Assembly (NCBI GenBank): GCA_022821385.1
Contig: JAJEDR010000025.1
Span: forward strand, 19,160 to 83,159
Length of the DNA: 64,000 bases
Source: Rhodothermales bacterium
GTDB lineage: Bacteria; Bacteroidota; Rhodothermia; Rhodothermales; Bin80
Reading direction: 5' to 3'
The position numbers were made by a program, and so were the translations under genes. Shown in pieces: positions 8,037-16,994 of this stretch. Numbering within the stretch: position 1 is the first letter of the stretch; every line of letters starts with the position of its first letter. Below the pieces are notes generated by a model. It worked only from the letters and a program-made list of their open reading frames with translations. It was not told the DNA's origin and made no database searches.

Positions 8037-8369
8037 ATGCCAACGTTATTTGAGCGCATAATCTCCGGGGAGATCCCCTCGGACCGCGTGTATGAGGATG
8101 AAGTATGTGTTGCATTTCGGGATATTGCACCCCAGGCGCCGGTTCATGTACTGGTGGTTCCACGTAAGCCGGTACCTGCCTTGAATGGGGGGCTTGATGC
8201 GGCACTAGCGGGACACCTCTTGATGGTCGCTAGCAAAGTAGCCCAACAGGAGGGGCTTATGGAAGGTTATCGCGTGGTCATCAATTGTGGACATGATGGC
8301 GGGCAAACAGTTGATCATCTTCACATCCATGTCCTTGGCGGACGTTCACTTTCATGGCCGCCGGGCTAG
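8037..8369 (+). CDS. HIT family nucleotide-binding protein (HINT type)
   Basis: A 110-residue histidine-triad protein with the catalytic signature HLHIHVLGG at the C-terminus, preceded by the family's N-terminal IISGEIPSDRVYED and the DIAPQAPVHVLVVPRK strand. HINT proteins hydrolyse nucleoside phosphoramidates and acyl-adenylates in the cytoplasm. The ATG at 8037 follows a purine-rich GAGGT and matches the usual family start; an in-frame upstream extension of 27 codons has no similarity. Its stop overlaps the start of the next gene by 16 bases, so the two are probably cotranscribed. Confidence 0.92.
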   Translation: MPTLFERIISGEIPSDRVYEDEVCVAFRDIAPQAPVHVLVVPRKPVPALNGGLDAALAGHLLMVASKVAQQEGLMEGYRVVINCGHDGGQTVDHLHIHVLGGRSLSWPPG

Positions 8370-10378
8370 CACGGTATGGACCAATGCGGTGGGCCCCTTG
8401 TTGTCGGTGGCTTGTGATCGTGTGGGCATTGGTATTGGCACTCTCGAGCGGCAACGCTGAGGCGCAGGGTTCGTTGCAGAAGACCACCGAATTTGCCAGA
8501 GAATTAAACCAGTATCGCTGGAATTCAGCAATAGCATGGAGCGCAGAAGTTGCTCGCTGGCAGCTTGATTTGACCAATCGGTTTCTGTCAGATGCGTACA
8601 TCCAATTCGACAACCGCTTGCGCTTCCGGGACGAAAACCGATTGCAGTTCAGAGCTTTTCGTCCCTTGGGGAGCCGCTACGGCACCAGTATTCGTGGTGA
8701 TCTGGACTGGTTTGGTTCTGGGCGCGCATCTTCTCAGGTTCTTTTGGGCGGAGCACAGATAAGGCCCGTTCCCACATTAACGATCGAACCGGCGGTGGGT
8801 GTGGCTTCTGATCGCCGGCCTGGGGTCATTCAGACAGAAGGTGTGGCACCCTTGCGGATTGATACGGGGCCGGCAGGTTCGATTGCAATTGACTTGGCCT
8901 CGCAAGAGCTTCAAGGCTATCGTATTTCGTTTAATTCCAGTGCTGCATGGCAGCGCATTGCGCCGCGTCGCGCCGGGGATTTGACTGTGGCAGGCGATGC
9001 AGCGCGTTCGTTTGGGGCAGCCAGGCTGGAATCAAGCGCACGCTTTGTCAGTCGTCGACGGGACGCCTATCAGGCGGTATCATTCCTGAATCGGGGGCAG
9101 GCACGGGACCCGGAATCAATTGAATCAACGACCAGCGACACGCTTGACGCGAACCTGTTGGTCTGGATTCCGATCGCGCGCGGCCTGCGGGTAATTGCAC
9201 AAACGAACATCCGCTCGAATCAAAGACGTATTCGCACACCAAGGTCTCCCGAAGAATCGGTCACCTTCGAGACCAACTTTGCCCGTCAGGCATTCACGGG
9301 ACAGGTTGGGTTTAATTATGAGCGGAACCGCATTGACGCCCAACTGCGCGCAGAGTATGGGGTGGTAAATGAACGCCGGGTGCTCAGCAACAGAGATGAA
9401 CTGCCGGTTTCGGAAGCTGTCCAAAAGACAACGCTCTTGCATCAGGCAGATTATGACGAAGGGGTATTATCCCTCAGCGGGAATGTTCGGGCCGATGTTC
9501 TATCAACGCTTTCAGTTCTATTTACGGGGAGTTCCCGTATTGTCCGGCATGATACCCCAATCGTTAACCTTGATGACCGGGACGAAGTTTACCACACAAG
9601 CATGATTGGACTCAGATACCGCCGCAGCCGGTATTTGTCAACTGAGGTGAGATTGTTTGCCTCTTACCATCACACCGTTTTCCTGAATGCTGAGCGCTCG
9701 GCGGAAAACAATATCCAGCGCACACTTCGATTGCGCCCAGCGATAAACTGGACGCCCTCGCTGGGGACACGCATAAGGTTGGCAAGTGAAGTGCGGGCCA
9801 CGTATACGACAGATGACTTTGTGCTGCCTGGCCGTAGATCTGCTGATCAGTCTGCGCGGGAGATGCGGTTGGAGTCAGAGATAGAGAAAAACATCTTTGC
9901 TGATACGGACTTGAGGTTATCTGCCAGTTTCGCAGACTTACGTCTGGGGCGCCTGCAATGGGAAAATTTTGCTGAAGTACCATTTGATACGCTCAGAACT
10001 TACAGTGCATGGTTGCGCGTACAGACAGGACGCCGGCTTCGTGGTGAGGTTGGCTGGCGTGCATTCCTGCGGAGTGACTACGACAGAGCAATTTCCGTGC
10101 GATATCAGTTTCTTAATGAACAGGGCGGAACAGCTCACGGGAGCATCACCAGACCAGGTAGACGCTGGATAATACAAACCGGGCCGTCCAGTGCGCTTTA
10201 TTGGACGCGCTCCCAGAGCACTTTGCGTCTGGAGGCCTGGGCTAGCTGGCAGCAGTTGCGGTATTGGCTATATGGTCAATTGCCGCCTGCAAATGAGGAT
10301 ATAATTCGACGAACGGCGCGCAGCGGGACACGAAGGCTGTTTCCATTGGTCTCCTTGAGTATGACGTGGCGGCTGTAG
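8354..10378 (+). CDS. Predicted outer-membrane beta-barrel protein
   Basis: A 674-residue protein with an N-terminal signal peptide (hydrophobic core WLVIVWALVLALSS, cleavage near AEAQ). The rest is made of alternating polar and hydrophobic short strands with arginine-rich turns, typical of a large outer-membrane barrel such as the Rhodothermia-type hypothetical porins. No plug domain or TonB box is seen and I do not recognise a named family. The first ATG overlaps the HIT gene; a second in-frame ATG at 8387 (MRWAPCCRWL) gives a shorter signal sequence and may be the true start. It precedes coaE by 24 bases on the same strand. Confidence 0.7.
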   Translation: MAAGLARYGPMRWAPCCRWLVIVWALVLALSSGNAEAQGSLQKTTEFARELNQYRWNSAIAWSAEVARWQLDLTNRFLSDAYIQFDNRLRFRDENRLQFRAFRPLGSRYGTSIRGDLDWFGSGRASSQVLLGGAQIRPVPTLTIEPAVGVASDRRPGVIQTEGVAPLRIDTGPAGSIAIDLASQELQGYRISFNSSAAWQRIAPRRAGDLTVAGDAARSFGAARLESSARFVSRRRDAYQAVSFLNRGQARDPESIESTTSDTLDANLLVWIPIARGLRVIAQTNIRSNQRRIRTPRSPEESVTFETNFARQAFTGQVGFNYERNRIDAQLRAEYGVVNERRVLSNRDELPVSEAVQKTTLLHQADYDEGVLSLSGNVRADVLSTLSVLFTGSSRIVRHDTPIVNLDDRDEVYHTSMIGLRYRRSRYLSTEVRLFASYHHTVFLNAERSAENNIQRTLRLRPAINWTPSLGTRIRLASEVRATYTTDDFVLPGRRSADQSAREMRLESEIEKNIFADTDLRLSASFADLRLGRLQWENFAEVPFDTLRTYSAWLRVQTGRRLRGEVGWRAFLRSDYDRAISVRYQFLNEQGGTAHGSITRPGRRWIIQTGPSSALYWTRSQSTLRLEAWASWQQLRYWLYGQLPPANEDIIRRTARSGTRRLFPLVSLSMTWRL

Positions 10379-10402
10379 CACATGAATGTTGGAAATAGAT
10401 CA

Positions 10403-11041
10403 ATGAAAAGTACTCGGATTCTTGGCGTTACCGGCGGAATTGGATGCGGTAAATCTGTCGTGTGCGCATATTTGGCGCGCCTAGGGGCTGAAATATTCGA
10501 CGCGGATTTGATTGCGCGGAATCTTATGGAATCCGACGAGGAGGTACGCCAAGAAGTAACCCGGGCATTTGGGAAAGAAAGTTATCGGGCGGATGGATCA
10601 TTAGACCGGAAATGGTTGGCAGGTCAAGTATTTGCTGACGATACCCGTCTGGCGGAACTGAACGGGATCGTACATCCGAAAGTAGCCCAGGCTTTTCGTA
10701 TCCTCAGAAATCGCCTTCAGGGGGGGCTACTCGTCCATGAGGCCGCACTCACATATGAAGCCGGGTCGGAAAACAGTCTAGATGCGATCTGTGTAGTAAC
10801 GGCTCCGAGAAAGGTGAGGATTGCGCGGGTGATGGCCCGGGATCTTGTGAACGCAGAGAAAGTGCTTGCGAGAATGCGCAGGCAACTGCCCCAGGAAGAG
10901 AAAGCACGCCGCGCTGATGTTGTGCTTGTTAACGATAGTGACATGGCGGCAGCCCGCCGCAAATCCCGAAGATTGTATGATTTGGCAATGAGTGGCGAAA
11001 GGCTCAGTTCTGAAAACTTCCGGTTCACGCGTCAGCTGTAG
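10403..11041 (+). CDS. coaE: Dephospho-CoA kinase
   Basis: A 212-residue P-loop kinase that phosphorylates dephospho-CoA in the last step of coenzyme A synthesis. The Walker A motif GGIGCGKS is at the N-terminus, followed by the family blocks EIFDADLIAR and LNGIVHPKV, and a lid region with repeated arginines (ARMRRQLPQEEKARRADVV). The ATG at 10403 has a GGAA about 10 bases upstream; an ATG seven codons earlier at 10382 is also in frame. The 3' end overlaps the tail of the convergent histidine kinase gene by 17 bases. Confidence 0.93.
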   Translation: MKSTRILGVTGGIGCGKSVVCAYLARLGAEIFDADLIARNLMESDEEVRQEVTRAFGKESYRADGSLDRKWLAGQVFADDTRLAELNGIVHPKVAQAFRILRNRLQGGLLVHEAALTYEAGSENSLDAICVVTAPRKVRIARVMARDLVNAEKVLARMRRQLPQEEKARRADVVLVNDSDMAAARRKSRRLYDLAMSGERLSSENFRFTRQL

Positions 11042-12074
11042 GCAGAGTAAATCCAAAAGTGGATCCACTTCCGAGGAGGCTTTCAATCATGAGTTGGCTG
11101 TCGTGCGCCCCAAGAATATGCTTCACGATAGCTAATCCCAGTCCAGTACCGCCAAGTTTGGAGGAACGGCTAGGCTCTACCCGAAAAAAGCGTTCAGTGA
11201 GGCGCGGGATATGTTCGGGAGCAATTCCAATTCCATCATCAACGATAGATATTTTTACCGATCCTTCAGGTAGAGTCCGTGCAGTTATCTCAACCTGCCC
11301 GCCTTCTCGGCCATACTTGATGCCGTTGTCAATCAAATTGCTGAGTACTTGACTTATCCGACTTCGATCTGCCATAATTGGGGGCAAGTCAGACGGCACT
11401 GCAGACCGTATCGCGACACTTCTGTCCGCGGCCAGCGATTCAAGCGATTCAATGACTTCTTCGATAAGCTCGTTCAGGTTGAATGGTTTCAGCACCATGG
11501 AAAACTCTCCCATCTCTATCCGAGCAACGGAGGCGAGATCTTCTGCCAGGTTACCTAGACGGGTTGCGTTCCGGAGCACCTTTTTTACAAAAGCCCGCCG
11601 TACGCGCTCGTCCTCCAATGCTCCATCCAACAAAGTTTCTGCAAACCCTAGAATCGCAAAGATCGGTGTTTTGAGTTCGTGCGATACGTTGCCAAGGAAT
11701 TCGCGCCGATAATGTTCGACACGTTCCCGTTCCTGAATTTGGTACAGAATGCGCTGATTTGCTTCAAGCGCAAGCTCGTTCAGTTCATCAAGCTCATCTC
11801 GCAGTGGAGCAGGGGTGTTGGTGATGGGCGTGGGATCGTCCTCACCGATTTTGGCTAGCGTTGTTTGTAATCGGGCGATACGCCGCGCTACAATCCAGCG
11901 TATAAACAGGAATGTGCCGGCGCCAACGAGAGTACTGATGCACAGAACCACCCACAAAGGTAGACGAAACCCGATCAGGGCGGTCAGGAACAAGGTTATC
12001 AGAACAAGTAAGCTGACACGCCAGGAGAGTCGGAGGGCTAAATTTCCATGGTTAGGGCGGAGAACATGCCTCAT
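11025..12074 (-). CDS. PhoR-like sensor histidine kinase
   Basis: A 349-residue membrane kinase. Two hydrophobic helices lie within the first 60 residues with almost no periplasmic loop, then a linker and coiled coil, the H box FLGNVSHELKTPIFAILGFA, the N box LSNLIDNGIKYG, and ATP-lid boxes DDGIGIAPEHI and GTGLGLAIVKHI. This is the HisKA/HATPase_c plan of PhoR-type kinases without a PAS domain. It follows its response regulator by 16 bases in the same operon. No phosphate-transport gene is in the window, so the signal sensed is unknown. Confidence 0.9.
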   Translation of the reverse strand: MRHVLRPNHGNLALRLSWRVSLLVLITLFLTALIGFRLPLWVVLCISTLVGAGTFLFIRWIVARRIARLQTTLAKIGEDDPTPITNTPAPLRDELDELNELALEANQRILYQIQERERVEHYRREFLGNVSHELKTPIFAILGFAETLLDGALEDERVRRAFVKKVLRNATRLGNLAEDLASVARIEMGEFSMVLKPFNLNELIEEVIESLESLAADRSVAIRSAVPSDLPPIMADRSRISQVLSNLIDNGIKYGREGGQVEITARTLPEGSVKISIVDDGIGIAPEHIPRLTERFFRVEPSRSSKLGGTGLGLAIVKHILGAHDSQLMIESLLGSGSTFGFTLPTADA

Positions 12075-12090
12075 GCGAGAAGATCCGGGT

Positions 12091-12828
12091 TCATTCTACT
12101 TCAAGAAAGCGGTAACCTACTCCCGAGACGGATACGATATAATCGTTGCCTTGGTACTTACCCAACTTTTTATTGACCCTGCTCACATGCACGTCAACGG
12201 TACGCTTTCCGACTTTTGAATTCTTACCCCAAATTTTTCGTATCAGTGTTTTCCGTTTGAACACCCGTCCAGAAGTACTGGCAAGGAAGTACAGAAGTTT
12301 GAATTCTTTGCGAGCAAAACGAAGTTCGGCCCGTTCCTTCTGACCATTACGGAAGACGCGAAAGCGCTCGGGATCGATTACCAGGTCGAGTACGGTCACC
12401 GTTAAACCGTTGTCATGGATACGCTTCGTTCCGCGCAGGAGCGCTTTAATCTGGGAGACAATCACACCAATTCCAAAAGATTTGGGCAGATAGCTGTCGG
12501 CGCCGGCATCTAAGCCCCGGATGTGATCTTCTTCCTCAGAGCGTGCGGTAAGAAATAAAATGGGAATTGATTTGAACTTGGAATCACTTCTAATACGGCG
12601 GCAAACTTCCATGCCGTCAATATGCGGCATCATAATATCAAGCACCACCAGATCAATTGATTCAGTCTCAATGGCAGAGAGGGCTTCTGCTCCGTCTTTG
12701 GCCGCAATAACCCGCATTTCTTCTTTTTCAAGATTGTATCGCAAGAGATCAAGAATGTCGTCCTCGTCATCGACAATCAGGATTGTACACGAGTCTTGGG
12801 CAGTGGCGGTGGAAGAAGTCATCGGCAT
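12091..12828 (-). CDS. OmpR/PhoB-family response regulator
   Basis: A 245-residue two-domain regulator. The receiver has the acidic pair in IVDDEDDIL, the phospho-acceptor aspartate in VVLDIMMPHIDG, and the switch threonine in LFLTARSEE. The conserved lysine is present but followed by serine (YLPKSFG) instead of the usual proline. The C-terminal winged helix includes LRFARKEFKLLYFLAS, KRTVDVHVSRVNKKLG and the wing YIVSVSGVGYRF. The start at 12828 is chosen from the family's usual length; a longer frame upstream lacks similarity. It is transcribed with the kinase downstream. Confidence 0.9.
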   Translation of the reverse strand: MPMTSSTATAQDSCTILIVDDEDDILDLLRYNLEKEEMRVIAAKDGAEALSAIETESIDLVVLDIMMPHIDGMEVCRRIRSDSKFKSIPILFLTARSEEEDHIRGLDAGADSYLPKSFGIGVIVSQIKALLRGTKRIHDNGLTVTVLDLVIDPERFRVFRNGQKERAELRFARKEFKLLYFLASTSGRVFKRKTLIRKIWGKNSKVGKRTVDVHVSRVNKKLGKYQGNDYIVSVSGVGYRFLEVE

Positions 12829-13464
12829 TGTGAGTGCAAGGTCGTTTAGACGGAAAATCAGACAGTCTGGCAGGTGCAATAAAAATTTGCACGATCAGGC
12901 ATGTTTCAGTGAAAGTTAAGAGAATGTCACGTAGCCAGAGGGTGAAATTCGTTTCGGCTATTCGGCTCTCCCAAAGTTAAGCAGTGCTGCAATTCCGTTG
13001 TTCGAAATCCACCTCTTTTGTACCTACGAGCAGACGATTTTGGCACAGTAGTCAAATTCTTATTATTCACGATACTGTCCACCCACAGGACACTCAATTC
13101 CGGGTTGGGATGCAGGCAGCACAATATGAAATTAGGCATTCTTGAGTTGGGATGGCGAAGAGAAATATTCGGAAATTACAACCAATATATTTGGTTGCCG
13201 ACTAAGCATTTTGTCGGGCAGAGAGTGATCTATCTGAACCACGGTCAAGTGGGACTCTATAGATAATTGCGTAAATTAGCGAAGGAGCACAAAACGTCGT
13301 TCTGGGGGCCGGATCCGGTAGGTACGTTATGGTAGGAAGCCTTATTCATCCAGAAGGGTACTGTACAGTCTGGGCCGAATACTAAGCAGCAATTGTCCCT
13401 TATTGGGTCATTGTAGCGGCCAGTCGCCCAAGAAGTTGCTCGCTAATCTGATCTCAGGTGGTTG
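12829..13464. other. Long intergenic stretch, nothing recognised
   Basis: About 640 bases between the divergent two-component operon and the SLC12-type transporter. Several 60-80 codon frames exist on both strands, but their residue make-up is not protein-like and none matches a family I know. I see no tRNA cloverleaf. The two outer ends must hold the divergent promoters; the purine-rich AGGTGG at 13456-13461 is the likely ribosome site of the transporter. Confidence 0.4.
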
Positions 13465-15684
13465 ATGACAGAACGTGGTTACGGGTTTGGCACGCTGCCT
13501 GTGTTCCTCGCGGGGATCAGCACGATCCTCGGGGCGATCATGTTTTTGCGGTTCGGCTATGCCGTAGCCCACACGGGCTTGCTGGGTATAGTCGGAATCA
13601 TCCTCCTGGGTCACCTTGTAACCATTCCGACGGCTTTGGCCCTTGCAGAGATTGCGACCAATCGCAAGGTGGAGGGGGGAGGAGAATATTTCATTATTTC
13701 CCGATCGTTTGGGCCGACAATTGGCGGGGTGATTGGGATATGCCTTTACTTGTCCCAGGCGATATCCGTTGCTTTTTATATGATCGCCTTTGCCGAGGCT
13801 TTCACCTGGTTGGAGCCGGTGCTGGCGGACCAGTTTGGCATCGCATTTGATCCGCGTTTTATCTCAATTCCTGCCTTGATCTTGCTCCTGGGTCTAGTGA
13901 TACTGAGGGGAGCAGACCTAGGCGTCAAGGTATTGTACGTCGTTGCGGCGACGCTCCTGGGATCACTGATCATATTCTTTTTGGGTTCACCTCTGGAGGG
14001 TTTTGATCCCGGTTCAATCAGTTTGATGGACAAGATTGAACGGCCGGATTCATTTATTGTCGTGTTTGCTATTGTCTTTCCTGCGTTCACAGGCATGACA
14101 GCCGGCGTGGGATTGTCAGGAGATTTGCGTAATCCACGTAAATCCTTGCCACGAGGAACGCTGTGGGCTACGATTGCAGGGATGGTGGTTTATGTGGCGA
14201 TTGTCTTTAAGCTTCACATCAGCGCTTCGCCTGAAGTTATGGCGGAGGATCAATTGATTATGGCGCAGATTGCTGTGTGGGGTCCAGCAATCCTGATAGG
14301 TTTGTGCTGTGCGACTTTGAGCAGCGCAATTGGATCGGTGCTGGTGGCTCCCAGGACACTACAGGCACTCGGTGCTGATAATACATTGCCAGGGAAGCGG
14401 GGCAATACATGGGTGTCGCATGGCGAGGGGGCTGCCAATGATCCTCGTCGTGCAACAATAGTCACAGGTATCCTGGCATTGATCATTGTGATCGTAGGCA
14501 ATGTGAATCTTGTTGCAACGCTGATTTCGATGTTTTTCATGGTGACCTACGGGTCACTTTGCGCGATAAGTTTTCTGGAGCATTTTGCTGCACGTCCCAG
14601 TTATCGTCCCAGTTTTCGATCGCGTTGGTACATCAGTTTACTGGGAGCAATCATGTGCTTCCTGTTGATGTTCCAGATTAGCTTTGCGTTTGCAGTGCTT
14701 GCTATTCTGGTGCTTGTAGCGTTGTATCAGGGATTGCGCATAGCGAAGGGGGGCGAAGGAGATCTTGCCTCGCTCTTTCATGACGTGATTACCCAGGCAA
14801 CGCGTTACATGCAGATTCGATTGCAGCAGCGCCGTGTAGATCAGCCCCCCGATGAATGGCGTCCCAGTGTGATCATGGTGAACGACCGCACGTTCGATCG
14901 GCGTAGCCCATTGACCATGCTGCGATGGCTCTGCCATCGATATGGTTTTGGAACCTACGTGCACTTCATCAAGGACAAGCTCACAGAGACCACCTTTTCT
15001 GAGAGCAATGCTGTGAGGTCTCGACTGTTAGAACTGGCCAGGAGGCAGCACAGTACGGTATATATGGATACTGTCGTGAGTCCGTCAATTACATCAGCTT
15101 TGGCACAAACGCTACAGGTTCCGGGAGTATCCGGGATGTCGAATAATTCTATCCTGTTTGAATTTGCACAGCGGGATTCCCTGGATGTAGTTGAGAGTGT
15201 CGTTGATCAATGTAAATTTGCAGCCGGTACAGATATGACATTAATGGTGCTTCGTCACAGTGAAACCCACTTTGGCGGTAGAGAATCCATTCATGTCTGG
15301 TTGACTTGGAATGATAAAGCCAATGCGAATACCATGATTCTGCTCAGCTATATTCTTTTGGGACATCCAGATTGGGAACATGCACAGGTTCAGGTTTTTG
15401 CTGCCCTGCCAGAGACGGAAGTCGAAGGGACACGGCAGGAATTTGCACAGTTGATCAAGGAGGAGAGGCTACCGATTTCCGAGAAGAATATCCAGTATAT
15501 CGCAACCGAAACTGCTGAGACATTTAGAAAACTGGTCATTGAAAAGTCTTTTGACGCCGACTTGACGGTTATTGGTTTTGATATGCATGGACTCGAAACA
15601 CGCGGGGCGGAGGTATTCACAAATCATGGTCAACTTCATGATGTGTTGTTCGTGCGTGCTCCGAGACAGATAAAAATTGATTGA
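13465..15684 (+). CDS. SLC12-family cation-chloride cotransporter-like permease
   Basis: A 739-residue protein with about 12 membrane segments in the first 430 residues and a soluble C-terminal half of about 300 residues. The N-terminus (GTLPVFLAGISTILGAIMFL) and the blocks EGGGEYFIISRSFGP and FPAFTGMTAGVGLSGDLRNP are those of the amino acid-polyamine-cation superfamily branch that contains Na-K-Cl cotransporters. The substrate is inferred to be inorganic cations with chloride. The ATG at 13465 follows an AGGTGG ribosome site; a TTG just before it is also in frame. The glycogen synthase starts 10 bases after its stop, so they probably share a transcript. Confidence 0.85.
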   Translation: MTERGYGFGTLPVFLAGISTILGAIMFLRFGYAVAHTGLLGIVGIILLGHLVTIPTALALAEIATNRKVEGGGEYFIISRSFGPTIGGVIGICLYLSQAISVAFYMIAFAEAFTWLEPVLADQFGIAFDPRFISIPALILLLGLVILRGADLGVKVLYVVAATLLGSLIIFFLGSPLEGFDPGSISLMDKIERPDSFIVVFAIVFPAFTGMTAGVGLSGDLRNPRKSLPRGTLWATIAGMVVYVAIVFKLHISASPEVMAEDQLIMAQIAVWGPAILIGLCCATLSSAIGSVLVAPRTLQALGADNTLPGKRGNTWVSHGEGAANDPRRATIVTGILALIIVIVGNVNLVATLISMFFMVTYGSLCAISFLEHFAARPSYRPSFRSRWYISLLGAIMCFLLMFQISFAFAVLAILVLVALYQGLRIAKGGEGDLASLFHDVITQATRYMQIRLQQRRVDQPPDEWRPSVIMVNDRTFDRRSPLTMLRWLCHRYGFGTYVHFIKDKLTETTFSESNAVRSRLLELARRQHSTVYMDTVVSPSITSALAQTLQVPGVSGMSNNSILFEFAQRDSLDVVESVVDQCKFAAGTDMTLMVLRHSETHFGGRESIHVWLTWNDKANANTMILLSYILLGHPDWEHAQVQVFAALPETEVEGTRQEFAQLIKEERLPISEKNIQYIATETAETFRKLVIEKSFDADLTVIGFDMHGLETRGAEVFTNHGQLHDVLFVRAPRQIKID

Positions 15685-15693
15685 GGATACAGA

Positions 15694-16878
15694 GTGAATA
15701 TCACCATTTTGACGAATGAGTACCCGCCGAATATTTACGGCGGTGCAGGTGTGCATGTTAAGTATCTCGTACGTGAACTGGCACGTTACAATCCGGTGCA
15801 GGTCTATGCATTTGGAGAACAGGACCAGGTTACGGAATCCCTAAAGGTTCAGGGTGTGTCGGATGCAGGGGCGCCAGAGGGTAAGGATCCTCGCTTTAAC
15901 AAGTTTTTTGGTACGTTGCAGCGAAATCTGGCGATGGCCGCGGCAGCGGAAACCACAGATATTGTTCACTGTCACACATGGTATACTCACTGGGCCGGCT
16001 GTCTGATCAAACAGCTCACAGGTGCAAAGCTATTGTTGACCACACACAGCCTGGAGCCGCACAGACCTTGGAAGGTGGAGCAATTGGGGCGTGCATACCA
16101 CGGAAGTTCCTGGATTGAAAAAACGGCTTATCAAGCGGCAGATGCTGTGATTGCTGTGTCCCCCCAGATGAAGGAGGACGTAGTCTCTCTTTATGGTATT
16201 AATCCAGATTTAGTGCACGTGATTCCTAATGGAATAGACTTGGACGAGTACCGACCAACATTCGATGATGCTGTGCTGCGCAGGTATGGCGTGGATCCCG
16301 ACCAACCATATGCTTTATTTGTTGGGAGAATTACCCGGCAAAAGGGAATAATTCACCTGTTACATGCTATCGCCCACCTTTGCCCAGGCACGCAGGTGGT
16401 TCTGGCGGCAGGCGCGCCGGATACGCCGGAGATTGAAGCGGAAATGATCCAGAAAGTCACTGAACTGAAGAACACAGGGCGCCACAATGTGGTCTGGATC
16501 CGTGAAATGATGCCACCCCCCGAATTGGTGGTGTTGTATTCCCACGCCCAAGTGTTTGTCTGCCCTTCGGTATATGAGCCATTTGGAATCATCAACCTAG
16601 AAGCGATGGCTTGTGAGACGGCCGTTGTAGCCTCAGATGTGGGAGGTATTCCAATGGTGGTGACAGAAGGAGAGACTGGACACTTGGTAGAGCTTGAGGG
16701 CAAAGGCTTTGCACGGCGGTTGGCGGCCAAAATTGATTTATTGATGCAGGACGCTGACCGATGTTGTACAATGGGACGCCGGGGACGCGAACGTGTAGAG
16801 GCGAATTTCAGCTGGAGAGCTGTTGCAAAGCAAACGACAGCGCTCTACCAGTCACTCCAAACAACTCAGGATACCTGA
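15694..16878 (+). CDS. Glycogen synthase, actinobacterial (GT4) type
   Basis: A 394-residue glycosyltransferase of the GT-B fold. The N-terminus carries EYPPNIYGGAGVHVKYL, the signature of the corynebacterial-type glycogen synthase family. The C-terminal half has FVGRITRQKG and the E-x7-E motif in EPFGIINLEAMACE, and ends in the usual FSW helix. These enzymes transfer glucose from a nucleotide sugar to alpha-1,4-glucan or maltose-1-phosphate. It starts with GTG at 15694 behind a GAGG ribosome site and follows the transporter closely. Other glycogen genes are not in the window, so the exact substrate is uncertain. Confidence 0.85.
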   Translation: MNITILTNEYPPNIYGGAGVHVKYLVRELARYNPVQVYAFGEQDQVTESLKVQGVSDAGAPEGKDPRFNKFFGTLQRNLAMAAAAETTDIVHCHTWYTHWAGCLIKQLTGAKLLLTTHSLEPHRPWKVEQLGRAYHGSSWIEKTAYQAADAVIAVSPQMKEDVVSLYGINPDLVHVIPNGIDLDEYRPTFDDAVLRRYGVDPDQPYALFVGRITRQKGIIHLLHAIAHLCPGTQVVLAAGAPDTPEIEAEMIQKVTELKNTGRHNVVWIREMMPPPELVVLYSHAQVFVCPSVYEPFGIINLEAMACETAVVASDVGGIPMVVTEGETGHLVELEGKGFARRLAAKIDLLMQDADRCCTMGRRGRERVEANFSWRAVAKQTTALYQSLQTTQDT

Positions 16879-16994
16879 TGTCGGATCTGGTAGTGGCCCA
16901 TAAGATACCCCAGGATTTTTTGTTATGTAGTCGCTTGATCAAGTTTGATGAGCGCAACTGACCAGCCCTCGTGATTGAGATCTAATCGGGGGAA

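Noticed and set aside
12960..13030. Possible tRNA T-arm around GTTCGAAATCC
   Set aside because: No matching acceptor, D or anticodon arm could be folded around it.
13018..13266. 82-codon plus-strand frame in the gap before the SLC12-type gene
   Set aside because: No ribosome site, no family and atypical residue make-up; treated as chance.
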